The notes under the pieces are model-generated. The model saw nothing but the letters and a program-made list of their open reading frames with translations, was not told where the DNA came from and searched no databases. Both the position numbers and the translations under genes were made by a program. Positions 38,609-48,857 of a DNA stretch of 64,000 nt are shown here, in pieces; within the stretch, counting starts at the first letter, position 1, and each line of letters begins with the position of its first letter. This DNA is from Crocinitomicaceae bacterium (GTDB lineage Bacteria > Bacteroidota > Bacteroidia > Flavobacteriales_D > Crocinitomicaceae), in NCBI GenBank assembly GCA_014762645.1, contig JABURP010000108.1, positions 23,267-87,266 on the forward strand, in the 5' to 3' direction.

Positions 38609-41600
38609 CTATTCTCGAATCAGGGTAACTGTTCCTTGCCCTTCTTCAGTTGTACCATTAGTATAAACAACACTGTATTTGTAGAAGTATGTACCATCAT
38701 TACATGGTTTTCCGGACATATTATTTCCATTCCACGCATCTGTAATTGAATTGAACTCATACACTACTTTCCCCCAACGGTCTAATACTAATGCTGAAAA
38801 CTCTTCAACCGCCTGTGACTTAAATTCAAAAGTGAATTCATCATTAGCACCATCTGAACCTGGTGTAAATATATTTGGTGGAGTAATTTCTGGTTGATCA
38901 TGAACAATAATCTCCTTACAAGTTGTATCAGTACAGCCGTTCTTATTAATAGCTACCAAACAAACTTCAAATACATTTTCTCCTGTGTACACAGTATCTA
39001 GCTGTTCATTCACATCATGCGAAATATACCATGGAACATTGTTGTAGTCCAGGTTCCAGAAGAAAGTCGTATCTGATTGCGGATTATTCGGGTTAGCAAA
39101 GTACTGTGATTCATTTGTATATGTTACGTATACGGGTGCAGTTCCTTCCAGATTTCCATCCAACTCAGCAGATAAAACAGTAAAGGCCGCTATCGGATTA
39201 ACACTATCCACATTGATGACCTGGACAAGTTCACATCCCACATCATCCACAACAGTTATCTGGTACGCTCCAGGATTTAATCCTCCCCAGGTGGTATTAT
39301 TAGTTTGAGCACCGGTTTGTAAGTTTGTCCAGGTATAGTCATAGTCAGGCACACCACCTATGGCAGCTGCTGACACTACACCATTTCCAGACTGATATCC
39401 GAATAATCTACAATATGCTGGTTGTGAAGCAAACTCTGACAATTCGATTGGAGAATTTTGTGTTAATGTCCACTGATACTCATTTGAGCACCCGTTATCA
39501 TCCAATAACGTTAATACATACGTTCCAGCTGGTAATCCAGATGCTGTAGAAAAGTTATTAGGTGGATTTGGCACTACCCCTTGAAGATTCCAGTTATATG
39601 TAACATTACCAAAATTACCTGCAACACTATCAACTATAATTCCACCAGTTGAATCTCCATAACAAAGTACATCTTTGATTGTAAAGAAGCCGTGTAGTGA
39701 ATCCGGTTGGCCAAGATTGATCTCTACAGAGTCCATACACCCATTGTCATCTGTAACATATGCCCAATAGATGCCTGCTGGAACCGTGTTAGCGACATCC
39801 CCTGTAAGTTGTGCATTATGAGACCAGGAAAAAGTCAAAGGTGATGTTCCTCCGGTAACTCCAACATCAATGGATCCATCACTAAAATTATAACATACCG
39901 GTTCATTTGAATTTTCAACAAAAATATCTAACTCTTGTGGTGCTGTAATATCTATCGGAATACAAACCTCACACCCTATGTCATCCGTTACACAAACGAT
40001 CCAGGTACCTGGCATCATTGCGTTTTGAGTTGTATTGGTTGCCGTACCCGGAAAGTCATTACCTAAAGGGTCTGTCCAAACAATTCCTGTAACAGTACCT
40101 GACGGTGTTGGAACTGCTGAAATTGTTGCTGTTCCGTTACCATCTCCGTAACACTCTTCACCTTCCAAATTAACAACAGTAATGATAATGAAATGTCCTG
40201 CCGAAGGAATAGTCACTGTAGAATCAGAAACACAGCCTTCAACATCTGAAACAATTATTGGAACAACGGTTCCTGCAATATCGGTATAGGAATCAGTTGT
40301 TCCAGCTGTTGGAGGATCATTAGCCATAACAATGGCGTAAGGACCACCCTGACCGGATGAACCTGAAATCGTTACGTCTACTGTACCTGTACCATTCATA
40401 GGACAATCCGGTGCCGGTGTTAGTGATATATTGGATATTACCGGAGCACTAAAGACGCCTGAAGCAGTTGTACTGCACCCTTCGACGTCTGTGATAGTAA
40501 TGTCCCAGGTTTGATTATTTGTAAGATCTGATACCGTAGCTGTACCGCCATTTGGTACGCTTGTACTGGCAAGATTACCTGATCCCTGATTAACGATTGT
40601 ATAGTTTCCAGAACCACCCGATATCATTATATCCACACCATTTACTACAGCTGGTGGGTTACAATTCACGGCGTTAGTTGTAGTAATCTGACAGGCATAA
40701 GTTACTTCTACGGCATTACCAAGATTGTAGCAGCCGTTACCATCCTTATCCCAATCAAGGCCTCCATTGTCATTCGTACCGTTTGCCACGTTATTATTTC
40801 CTCCAATTCCGTCGTCACCCGCTACTGGCACAAACCAATATGTACCGCAACCAAATGTTTGAATGATCGGTGAACTCCCGTCATTAATATCCATGATATC
40901 TTCAGAAGGAATAATATAGTTCAAAAATCCTGGATCGGAACTTGGATCACCAGAAACTGGTGCTGCATCATATACTAACCACATTAACTGTGCTGAGTAA
41001 ATCCCGTCACCAATTGGCTGGGCAATAGTATCATTAGGCAAGGTATAATCTCCATTAGAAATTAATGAAAAGGCATCTCCCTGACATAAGTAAATAGGTG
41101 CAGTAGTTAAAGAAGATGGTGCCGGACCTGCAGGATCTTTTTCATAGACAAATGTACCTGGGTCTGAAACACAAGGAGGCTGTGTAACAATATTACAATC
41201 AGTAGAACCCGTACCACCAGTTTGTGCAAACGTAATATCCTGCACAGTATTGGCGTAGTTCGTTATAAGTAAAACATATACCTCTCCCGCTACTGCATTT
41301 GGTATAGATGGCGTCTCGCTATTTGTTGCCGAGTAACTACAGTCAATAACGCTTCCTCCTGACCCTCCATTTCCATAATTATTACAACCGGCCTGAGCTG
41401 CAGCAGAATCTGCAAAGGGACCGTAAATGATAAAATCAATATCCTGTGGTGCGCTTAATGAAAAATCTATATTACCAGTTTGAGATACTTCCATATAATA
41501 CCAGGTCGGGTTTGGAGAAGTAAACAAACAGTCATAATTGTTTCCAGGATTTGTAATTGAGGCAGCTGTTACACCAGAGGATGCAGTAAATTGTAAACCT

Positions 41601-41716
41601 GCATTACCGCAAATCGGTTGCAAGGGATCATTACAATCAGAGCTTCCCTGAGCAAATGATTGGACACCACAAAGAGTAAATCCAATAGTAATAAAAAAAC
41701 TGAGTATTCTAGACAT
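38609..41716 (-). CDS. Large secreted adhesin-like protein with T9SS type B (CHU_C/gliding motility) sorting domain
   Basis: 1035 aa; multiple SprB-like repeats (GGTSPLTFSWSHNAQ..., GSIDVGVTGG); C-terminal TPPNIFTPGSDGANDEFTF...LDRWGKVVYE...WNGNNMSGKPCNDGTYFYKYSV. Confidence 0.92.
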   Translation of the reverse strand: MSRILSFFITIGFTLCGVQSFAQGSSDCNDPLQPICGNAGLQFTASSGVTAASITNPGNNYDCLFTSPNPTWYYMEVSQTGNIDFSLSAPQDIDFIIYGPFADSAAAQAGCNNYGNGGSGGSVIDCSYSATNSETPSIPNAVAGEVYVLLITNYANTVQDITFAQTGGTGSTDCNIVTQPPCVSDPGTFVYEKDPAGPAPSSLTTAPIYLCQGDAFSLISNGDYTLPNDTIAQPIGDGIYSAQLMWLVYDAAPVSGDPSSDPGFLNYIIPSEDIMDINDGSSPIIQTFGCGTYWFVPVAGDDGIGGNNNVANGTNDNGGLDWDKDGNGCYNLGNAVEVTYACQITTTNAVNCNPPAVVNGVDIMISGGSGNYTIVNQGSGNLASTSVPNGGTATVSDLTNNQTWDITITDVEGCSTTASGVFSAPVISNISLTPAPDCPMNGTGTVDVTISGSSGQGGPYAIVMANDPPTAGTTDSYTDIAGTVVPIIVSDVEGCVSDSTVTIPSAGHFIIITVVNLEGEECYGDGNGTATISAVPTPSGTVTGIVWTDPLGNDFPGTATNTTQNAMMPGTWIVCVTDDIGCEVCIPIDITAPQELDIFVENSNEPVCYNFSDGSIDVGVTGGTSPLTFSWSHNAQLTGDVANTVPAGIYWAYVTDDNGCMDSVEINLGQPDSLHGFFTIKDVLCYGDSTGGIIVDSVAGNFGNVTYNWNLQGVVPNPPNNFSTASGLPAGTYVLTLLDDNGCSNEYQWTLTQNSPIELSEFASQPAYCRLFGYQSGNGVVSAAAIGGVPDYDYTWTNLQTGAQTNNTTWGGLNPGAYQITVVDDVGCELVQVINVDSVNPIAAFTVLSAELDGNLEGTAPVYVTYTNESQYFANPNNPQSDTTFFWNLDYNNVPWYISHDVNEQLDTVYTGENVFEVCLVAINKNGCTDTTCKEIIVHDQPEITPPNIFTPGSDGANDEFTFEFKSQAVEEFSALVLDRWGKVVYEFNSITDAWNGNNMSGKPCNDGTYFYKYSVVYTNGTTEEGQGTVTLIRE

Positions 41717-41717
41717 C

Positions 41718-42029
41718 TTATTTTTTGCTTTTTAATTCTTTAATTCTTGCTTGTAATTCCTGACGGTTTTTTTCAGCTTGTTCAAACCATCCATTTTCTT
41801 CTGCAATTTTAATTTGCTCCTCTGATTCGCGAATCTTAGCCTCTTTTGTATCTAGAGCCTCAATTTGTGCTTCACAATTAGCTATCTCCTGTTCAGGAGT
41901 TATAGTGTTTGAAGAAGGTGTGTACGGGTATAGTTCTACCCTTTCCGGTTTTGAAGTGTTGTTCTCCTGTGAATAACTGGTTACTGAGATTCCTAAGAAA
42001 ACAAGGACAAACAATGTGATACTTTTCAT
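41718..42029 (-). CDS. Small secreted coiled-coil hypothetical protein
   Basis: Signal peptide; Glu/Lys-rich coiled coil; 1-nt gap to the T9SS-B gene. Confidence 0.65.
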   Translation of the reverse strand: MKSITLFVLVFLGISVTSYSQENNTSKPERVELYPYTPSSNTITPEQEIANCEAQIEALDTKEAKIRESEEQIKIAEENGWFEQAEKNRQELQARIKELKSKK

Positions 42030-42248
42030 GTAGTCTATTTATAGGTTTTTTGTTCTGTGTAGTTTCAAACGAGTTAGCACCACATAAAGTTGCGTGCCAC
42101 TTTTACAAAATTGTGATTTTTTTTTCAGTTTTCAGATGGATCGTTAATATTCATGGTTTTTGTGCATAACTTTAGGATTAAAAGAGGGCTTCAAAATTCT
42201 ACCTATTTCAAATAACTTTAATTTTGTGAACTCTAATTCATAAAAACA

Positions 42249-43091
42249 ATGGAAGTAGCAACCACAACAGAGATAAGTTCGCAAATCAGAAGGGATATAA
42301 TTCGCATGGTAACGGATGTACAATCAGGGCATCCCGGAGGATCACTAGGATGTACGGATTTCTTTACCGTATTATTTTTTGAGATTATGAATATTGACCC
42401 TACCAATTTTACCATTGATGGTATTGGCGAAGACCTGTTTTTCCTTTCTAACGGACATATTTCCCCTGTGTATTATAGCACATTGGCACACAAAGGATAT
42501 TTTGATAAATCTGAACTTGCAACTTTTCGAAAAATCAACAGCCGACTGCAAGGACATCCTTCTCCGGCGAAAGGTCTTCCAGGTATAAGAGTTGCTACGG
42601 GTTCTCTCGGACAAGGCTTATCAGTAGCGATTGGAGCTGCACTTGCCAAAAAATTAAATGGTGACGAAAACATAGTTTACTCGTTACATGGTGACGGAGA
42701 ATTACAGGAAGGACAGGTATGGGAAGCCGCTATGTATGCCGCAGGAAACAAGGTTGACAATATCATTGCTACCGTTGACTATAACCACAAACAAATTGAC
42801 GGAGACATTGATGATGTTCTTCCGATGGGAGATTTGGCACAAAAATGGGAGGCATTTGGCTGGCAAGTACTTGAAATGGATGGCCACGACCACGCAGCCA
42901 TAAAAAACACATTGCAAAAAGCCAAATCAATGTGTGGTAATGGAAAACCGGTAGTCATCATTATGACAACTATTATGGGAAAAGGTGTCGACTTTATGAT
43001 GCACACCCATAAATGGCACGGATCAGCACCATCCGAAGAACAAGCCGAACAAGCACTTTCTCAGCTTGAAGAGACACTTGGAGATTATTAA
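42249..43091 (+). CDS. Transketolase N-terminal (thiamine diphosphate-binding) subunit
   Basis: VQSGHPGGSLGCTDFFTVLF, GSLGQGLSVAIGAAL, GDGELQEGQVWEA motifs. Confidence 0.95.
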   Translation: MEVATTTEISSQIRRDIIRMVTDVQSGHPGGSLGCTDFFTVLFFEIMNIDPTNFTIDGIGEDLFFLSNGHISPVYYSTLAHKGYFDKSELATFRKINSRLQGHPSPAKGLPGIRVATGSLGQGLSVAIGAALAKKLNGDENIVYSLHGDGELQEGQVWEAAMYAAGNKVDNIIATVDYNHKQIDGDIDDVLPMGDLAQKWEAFGWQVLEMDGHDHAAIKNTLQKAKSMCGNGKPVVIIMTTIMGKGVDFMMHTHKWHGSAPSEEQAEQALSQLEETLGDY

Positions 43092-43093
43092 TT

Positions 43094-44455
43094 GTGTATA
43101 AAATAGTAGTCATAATATTCCTCATCTTAGGATGTAGTTTGCGCACAGAAGCTCAAAAGCTGACACGTATTCTATTCATCTTTGATGCATCAAATTCCAT
43201 GAATGGAAAATGGGAAGGGTCTACTAAAATAAAGTTAGCAAGGGAAATTCTCGGAGATGCATTAACCGACCTGGAAGGCACGCCTAATCTCGAAATTGCC
43301 TTGCGCGTCTACGGACATCAATCTCCAGTAACTCCTACCTTTCAGGATTGTGACGATACCAAACTCGAAGTGCCATTTGGACCAAATAACTTCGCGGCTG
43401 TTCGCGGATTTATTAATACTGTAGAACCAAAAGGAACTACTCCCATTGCGCGTTCACTGGAAGCTAGTGCAGAAGATTTTCCGGATAAAAATGCCCGAAA
43501 TATCATCATCCTTATTACTGATGGATTAGAAGCTTGCGACCAATTTCCTTGTGAAGTTGCCCGTAAACTCAAAGAAAAAGGCATCAATGTCACCCCTTTT
43601 GTTGTAGGCCTCGGAATTGACCTCAAGTATTTAAATGAATTTGATTGTATTGGTCGATTCTATGAAGCATCTACTGTTGAATCATTCAAAAAAGTAATGA
43701 AATCAGTGATTTCTGATGCATTGAATAATACCACTGCTCAAATCTACCTTAAAGACATACATGGCGAGCCCACTGAAACAAATACTACTTGCTTTTTATA
43801 CAAAGCGGGCACAAAAGAATTGATGTATACTTTCATGCATACAATGAACTACAGAGGTATTCCCGATACCATTGTAGTAATTGACACCAAGTACAAATAC
43901 GATATGGTGGTAAATACCCTACCACAAGTGAAGGTGACCAATCTACAACTCTTTAAAGGACAGCATAACATTCTTCCGGCTGACTGTCCACAAGGAATTC
44001 TTAAGGTTCGAATTCAGGGACCTACCAAAACACGAAATGTTAAAGTTCGCGTAACACAAAAAGGATCCTCTGAAACCTTAAATGTCCAGGATATTGATGA
44101 GACACAACGGTATATCGTTGGATCTTATGACCTTGAAATATTAACCCTGCCAAGGATTTACAGGACGGTAGAAATCAATCAAAGTCAACGTGAGTATATT
44201 GACATTGAGGGATCAGGTTTGCTGAAGTACCGAACATTTAAAGCATTTGTTGGGCAAATATTCCTGACAAATACGGATAACGACTATTCAGAATGGGTGT
44301 GCGACCTGGACGGAACTGAACTTACAGGTCAGGTTTACTTGCAGCCGGGAAAATACAAATTAGTATTCCGGCCGACCACCGCTACATCCACAGATTATAC
44401 AAGCGTTAAATATTTTTCGATTAATTCCGGTTTAGAAACCGACTTAACCTTCTAA
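43094..44455 (+). CDS. vWA-domain secreted protein (GTG start)
   Basis: Signal peptide; MIDAS DASNSM, TTPIARSL, ITDGLEACD; Cys-containing C-terminal beta domains. Confidence 0.9.
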   Translation: MYKIVVIIFLILGCSLRTEAQKLTRILFIFDASNSMNGKWEGSTKIKLAREILGDALTDLEGTPNLEIALRVYGHQSPVTPTFQDCDDTKLEVPFGPNNFAAVRGFINTVEPKGTTPIARSLEASAEDFPDKNARNIIILITDGLEACDQFPCEVARKLKEKGINVTPFVVGLGIDLKYLNEFDCIGRFYEASTVESFKKVMKSVISDALNNTTAQIYLKDIHGEPTETNTTCFLYKAGTKELMYTFMHTMNYRGIPDTIVVIDTKYKYDMVVNTLPQVKVTNLQLFKGQHNILPADCPQGILKVRIQGPTKTRNVKVRVTQKGSSETLNVQDIDETQRYIVGSYDLEILTLPRIYRTVEINQSQREYIDIEGSGLLKYRTFKAFVGQIFLTNTDNDYSEWVCDLDGTELTGQVYLQPGKYKLVFRPTTATSTDYTSVKYFSINSGLETDLTF

Positions 44456-45421
44456 TTGCATAAGATGAACAAAACCTTTGAAATCCAGGATTACAAAGAC
44501 ACGCGCTCAGGATTTGGCGCAGGTTTACAAGAATTAGGTAAATCACACCCCAATGTAGTAGCGCTCTGCGCAGATCTAACGGGGTCATTAAAAATGAATG
44601 CCTTCCAGGATGAAAATCCTGACAGGTTCTTTCAGGTTGGAATTGCAGAAGCTAATATGATGGGGCTTGCTGCAGGGTTAACAATCGGAGGAAAGATTCC
44701 GTTTACAGGAACCTTTGCTAACTTCTCAACTGGAAGGGTTTACGACCAAATTCGACAATCCATTGCGTATTCAAATAAGAACGTTAAAATCTGTGCTTCA
44801 CATGCCGGATTAACCTTAGGTGAAGATGGTGCTACCCACCAAATTCTGGAAGACATTGGCCTGATGAAAATGCTGCCGAACATGACCGTTATTTCACCCT
44901 GTGATTATAATGAAACAAAAGCAGCTACCATTGCTATTGCTGATTATGAAGGCCCTGTTTATCTAAGATTCGGAAGACCAAAAGTTCCTAATTTTACTGA
45001 TCCAAACAAGAAATTTGAAATTGGTAAAGCTGAAATACTAAACGAAGGCAAAGATGTAACTATCATTGCAACAGGGCATATGGTGTGGAAAGCTATTGAA
45101 GCAGGCAAGGAATTATTGGAGAAAGGTATTAATCCTGAAATAATAAATGTACACACGATTAAACCTTTTGACGAAAAGACAGTCATAGAATCTGTAAACA
45201 AGACAAAATGTGTTGTTACGGCTGAAGAGCACATGATGAATGGAGGCTTGGGTGACACCGTCGCTCAAACACTCGCCAAAAATCATCCGAGTCCTCTTGA
45301 AATGGTTGCTGTAAACGACACCTTTGGTGAAAGTGGAAAAGGTGAAGAACTCCTCGCGAAATACCATATCGACACAGCAGATATCGTTGCAGCAGTGCAA
45401 CGCGTCATCCAACGAAAGTAA
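44456..45421 (+). CDS. Transketolase C-terminal subunit (ATG start likely 44465)
   Basis: [58 protein letters not shown] motifs. Confidence 0.95.
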   Translation: MHKMNKTFEIQDYKDTRSGFGAGLQELGKSHPNVVALCADLTGSLKMNAFQDENPDRFFQVGIAEANMMGLAAGLTIGGKIPFTGTFANFSTGRVYDQIRQSIAYSNKNVKICASHAGLTLGEDGATHQILEDIGLMKMLPNMTVISPCDYNETKAATIAIADYEGPVYLRFGRPKVPNFTDPNKKFEIGKAEILNEGKDVTIIATGHMVWKAIEAGKELLEKGINPEIINVHTIKPFDEKTVIESVNKTKCVVTAEEHMMNGGLGDTVAQTLAKNHPSPLEMVAVNDTFGESGKGEELLAKYHIDTADIVAAVQRVIQRK

Positions 45422-46010
45422 GGCTGAGTTGGAACTGGTTGAGGAGACAACCGGCACAACTAAAAACAAAAAATCAATTGTGGATCAGGAGTTACTGGAC
45501 AAATACAAAGAAAATCCACAACTAGGATTCCAATTGATTGTCAAAAAATACCAGGAACGTATCTACTGGCAAATAAGACGTCTGACTAAAAATCATCAGG
45601 ACGCGGAAGATGTCATGCAGAATGTTTTTATTAAAGTATGGAACGGTCTTGAAAATTTCAGGGCAGATGCCAACCTGTATACATGGATGTATCGCATTGC
45701 ATTTAATGAAACCCATACTTTTTTAACCAAAAACAACAAGCGAAAAACAGTTGATCTTGATCCTCCTTTGTTTGAAAATAAAATTACAGTCGAAGGCGGT
45801 AAAGACCTTAGCGGAGAAGAAATTGAAGCACTGTTAAACAAAGCTTTGAACGAGCTTCCTGAAAAGCAAAGGCAAGTATTTGAACTAAAGTATTTTGACG
45901 AATTAAAATTTAAAGAAATTTCAGAATTGCTTGGAACAAGTGTCGGAGGGTTAAAAGCATCTTACCATCTGGCTGTGAAAAAGATTGAAGAATATTTAAA
46001 AGACAGTTAA
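45324..46010 (+). CDS. Sigma-70 family (ECF-like) RNA polymerase sigma factor (true start probably within 45415-45480)
   Basis: Sigma2 [38 protein letters not shown]; sigma4 [44 protein letters not shown]. Confidence 0.92.
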   Translation: MVKVEKVKNSSRNTISTQQISLQQCNASSNESKAELELVEETTGTTKNKKSIVDQELLDKYKENPQLGFQLIVKKYQERIYWQIRRLTKNHQDAEDVMQNVFIKVWNGLENFRADANLYTWMYRIAFNETHTFLTKNNKRKTVDLDPPLFENKITVEGGKDLSGEEIEALLNKALNELPEKQRQVFELKYFDELKFKEISELLGTSVGGLKASYHLAVKKIEEYLKDS

Positions 46011-46042
46011 ACCTTTTGTGCTGTTTTAAGTCAAAGAAGTAA

Positions 46043-46654
46043 ATGAAAGAGAAAAAGAACATATTAGATCACCTGAAAAAGCGTCAGAAGCCTGATGTTC
46101 CTAAGGATTTCTTTGAGAATTTCTCGGATGATTTAATGGCTAAAATTGAAGAAGAGGAAAGCGGTCTTAAAAACTTTCAAAAAACTACCAAACCAGATGT
46201 TCCGGCGGAATTCTTTGAGAATTTCGCTCAGAACATCACTCAAAAGGTCTCTAACTCAGAAGAAACCAACAAGCCACGTGTCATTCGCTTAAAAGTTATA
46301 GGTTTTGTTACAGCTGTAGCTGCGTGTTTATTGGTCTTTTTTCTAATTAAACCAGATAACACAACACCAACTGCAGATAATACACAGGATCAAAATAACA
46401 CGGAAAATGCAGAACCAATATCAGATGAAGTTTTAATGGCATTTGTTGACGAAAACGATATTGTTGACTTCATTCTGGAGGAAGAAATAGATCTTTCAGA
46501 AAATCAGGTTGAAGTAAACCTTGATGAAAATACGGAAGACAAAAATGCTTCCGGTGGTACAAATTCTGATTTGGATGAATTAGATCAGGATGACATTTAT
46601 CAGTACCTGGAAGAAGACCTTGACAATATTTATTTAGAAGATCTTGAATTATGA
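46043..46654 (+). CDS. Putative anti-sigma-like membrane protein with a duplicated N-terminal motif
   Basis: KPDVPKDFFENFSDDLMAKIEEE and KPDVPAEFFENFAQNITQKVSNS repeats; TM; very acidic C-terminus; follows sigma factor. Confidence 0.7.
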   Translation: MKEKKNILDHLKKRQKPDVPKDFFENFSDDLMAKIEEEESGLKNFQKTTKPDVPAEFFENFAQNITQKVSNSEETNKPRVIRLKVIGFVTAVAACLLVFFLIKPDNTTPTADNTQDQNNTENAEPISDEVLMAFVDENDIVDFILEEEIDLSENQVEVNLDENTEDKNASGGTNSDLDELDQDDIYQYLEEDLDNIYLEDLEL

Positions 46655-47139
46655 TGAAGAATATATTCACACTCATAGCACTATTATTTGTCGGTGTGGC
46701 ATTTGCTCAACCTGACGAAGATCCAAGAGAGGAGAGAAAAGAGAAAATTAAGGCGCATAAAATTGCCTTTATTTCTACTGAACTAGACCTGTCTCCTGAA
46801 GAAGCCGAAAAATTTTGGCCAATCTATAATGAACTGGAAGATAAGATGGAGGAAATCCATACCCAGCGTCGCGCTTATATGAAAAAACTCAAAAATTTTG
46901 ATGAACTCTCCGACAATGAAGCGTATGAGATTACGGAAAAATTATTTGAACTGGAAGCTGAAGAACATGCTTTAAGGAAAGAATATTTAGGTAAATTCGC
47001 TACTGCTGTAGGTAAAAAGAAAGCCGCTAAGGTTTTCATGGCAGAAGAAAAATTTAAACGCGAATTGTTACGGAAGCTCAAACATCAACAAGAGCAAAGA
47101 CGTAACGGAGGACCAGGACATGGAGGACCACCTAGATAA
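46651..47139 (+). CDS. Spy/CpxP-like periplasmic protein
   Basis: Signal peptide; AFISTELDLSPEEAEKFWPIYNELEDKMEEIHTQRRAYMKKL; 4-nt overlap with upstream gene. Confidence 0.7.
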   Translation: MMKNIFTLIALLFVGVAFAQPDEDPREERKEKIKAHKIAFISTELDLSPEEAEKFWPIYNELEDKMEEIHTQRRAYMKKLKNFDELSDNEAYEITEKLFELEAEEHALRKEYLGKFATAVGKKKAAKVFMAEEKFKRELLRKLKHQQEQRRNGGPGHGGPPR

Positions 47140-48316
47140 AGATGAATTCTTAACACTGTTGGCACAGACCAACACTGCTCCTTATTTAATCCCTGTAAAA
47201 CGTGCTGAAGGCATATATATCTGGGATAAAGATGACAAAAAGTATATGGACATGATCGCCGGTGTTGCTGTAAACAACATTGGCCACAGGCATCCCAAAG
47301 TGGTTAATGCGATTAAAGATCAAGCCGATAAATACCTTCATGTTATGGTTTATGGGGAATTCGTCCAAGAACCTCAAAGCCTACTTGCTAAACACCTCAA
47401 CTCTCTTCTACCCGACAGTTTAAACTGCACGTATCTGGTTAATTCTGGAACAGAAGCCAATGAAGGTGCTCTGAAGCTTGCTAAACGATATACCGGCAGA
47501 CAGGAAATCATATCCTTCAAAGGTTCTTATCATGGAAGTACACATGGTTCTTTGAGCGTTTCGGGAAATGAAACAAAAAAAGGTGCGTTCAGACCATTAC
47601 TACCAGGTGTTAAGTTCATAGAATTCAACCAAGCCGCAGATTTACAGCATATAACTCAACATACCGCAGCAGTAATCATGGAAACTGTTCAGGGGGATGC
47701 CGGGGTAAGAATTCCGGATAAAGCATTTATGCAAGCCCTCCGTGAAAAATGTAATGAAACCGGAGCCCTCCTCATTCTGGACGAAATTCAGTGCGGTATG
47801 GGAAGAGCCGGAAGTATGTTTGCCTTTGAGAAATTTGAAATTGTTCCGGATATACTTACACTTGGGAAAGCACTAGGTGGAGGGATGCCTATAGGTGCAT
47901 TCATTGCGAATAAGTCCGTAATGAACGTATTAACACATGATCCTATGCTGGGCCATATTACCACTTTTGGAGGACACCCGGTAATAGCTGCTGCTGCAAA
48001 TGCCTGTCTTGAGGTATTAAAAGAGGAAAGCTGGATGGCAGAAGTTGATGAAAAAGGTCAGGTTCTTGAAGAACTCTTGTCCGGTTGCACTGACATTAAG
48101 GCAATCAGAAGAGCCGGGTTGATGTTTGCCATTGATATGGAATCGGATGAAAAGGTAGCAAAAGTCGTAAATGAATGCCTTAAAAGAGGGTTAATCAGTT
48201 TTTGGTTTCTATCACATCCACATAGCTTCAGGTTGTCCCCGCCCCTTTCAATCAGCATGGATGAAATCCGTATTGCTGGTAAAATCATTCTTGATGCCAT
48301 TGAAGCCTCCAGGTAG
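47120..48316 (+). CDS. Class III aminotransferase (acetylornithine/ornithine aminotransferase-like)
   Basis: NSGTEANEGALKLAKRYTGR, FKGSYHGSTHGSLSVSG, LILDEIQCGMGRAG, TLGKALGGGMPIGAF motifs. Confidence 0.93.
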   Translation: MEDHLDKDEFLTLLAQTNTAPYLIPVKRAEGIYIWDKDDKKYMDMIAGVAVNNIGHRHPKVVNAIKDQADKYLHVMVYGEFVQEPQSLLAKHLNSLLPDSLNCTYLVNSGTEANEGALKLAKRYTGRQEIISFKGSYHGSTHGSLSVSGNETKKGAFRPLLPGVKFIEFNQAADLQHITQHTAAVIMETVQGDAGVRIPDKAFMQALREKCNETGALLILDEIQCGMGRAGSMFAFEKFEIVPDILTLGKALGGGMPIGAFIANKSVMNVLTHDPMLGHITTFGGHPVIAAAANACLEVLKEESWMAEVDEKGQVLEELLSGCTDIKAIRRAGLMFAIDMESDEKVAKVVNECLKRGLISFWFLSHPHSFRLSPPLSISMDEIRIAGKIILDAIEASR

Positions 48317-48370
48317 ATAAATTGGTGCCGCGACCAGACATTTCATATATTTGGTAGAAATCTACTACTT

Positions 48371-48844
48371 ATGAAATGGCGTCTTTTACTCTCACTATCC
48401 ATTATTTTAACAACGCTAACCAATTCATTAGCCCAGGAAAACGTAAAGGTGACAATCGGCAATGAAAATACGAGTTTCAAGGCGTATGAATTACTCCCGG
48501 ACTCTACCGGTGAATGCTCATATTATACTATTGTAGGGGGTGTTTTCGATTACTTTTACATTAACCGCGTCAATGGAGAAACCAGGCAATACAAACACTA
48601 TTTCTGCCAAACCAAGCTGATTGATATTAAATCGGTCAGCTACAAGGAGAATCCCGACGGCACTTATATCATGTTGGTTTCTACAAAAAAAGAAGAGCCT
48701 GAAGTGATGTATGAAAGCTGGAACCTTTTTGAAGGAAAGGTAGACAAAATACAAGATTCCGGACCGGAGATGACATTGATCGTACCCAGCCCGGAAGCCG
48801 GGGATCAACTTTTAAAACTTATCAAAAAAGGGAAGGATCTCTGA
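48371..48844 (+). CDS. Secreted hypothetical protein
   Basis: Signal peptide MKWRLLLSLSIILTTLTNSLAQ. Confidence 0.65.
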   Translation: MKWRLLLSLSIILTTLTNSLAQENVKVTIGNENTSFKAYELLPDSTGECSYYTIVGGVFDYFYINRVNGETRQYKHYFCQTKLIDIKSVSYKENPDGTYIMLVSTKKEEPEVMYESWNLFEGKVDKIQDSGPEMTLIVPSPEAGDQLLKLIKKGKDL

Positions 48845-48857
48845 TTTAAAACAGATC

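Noticed and set aside
43094-44455. vWA gene as part of a MoxR/vWA chaperone or ternary conflict system
   Set aside because: No MoxR AAA+ ATPase, kinase or phosphatase partner nearby; it has a signal peptide and sits in a transketolase operon.
45324-45420. Extended N-terminus of the sigma factor ORF
   Set aside because: The first ~33 codons overlap the transketolase C-terminal gene in another frame; a non-ATG start after ~45415 is more likely.
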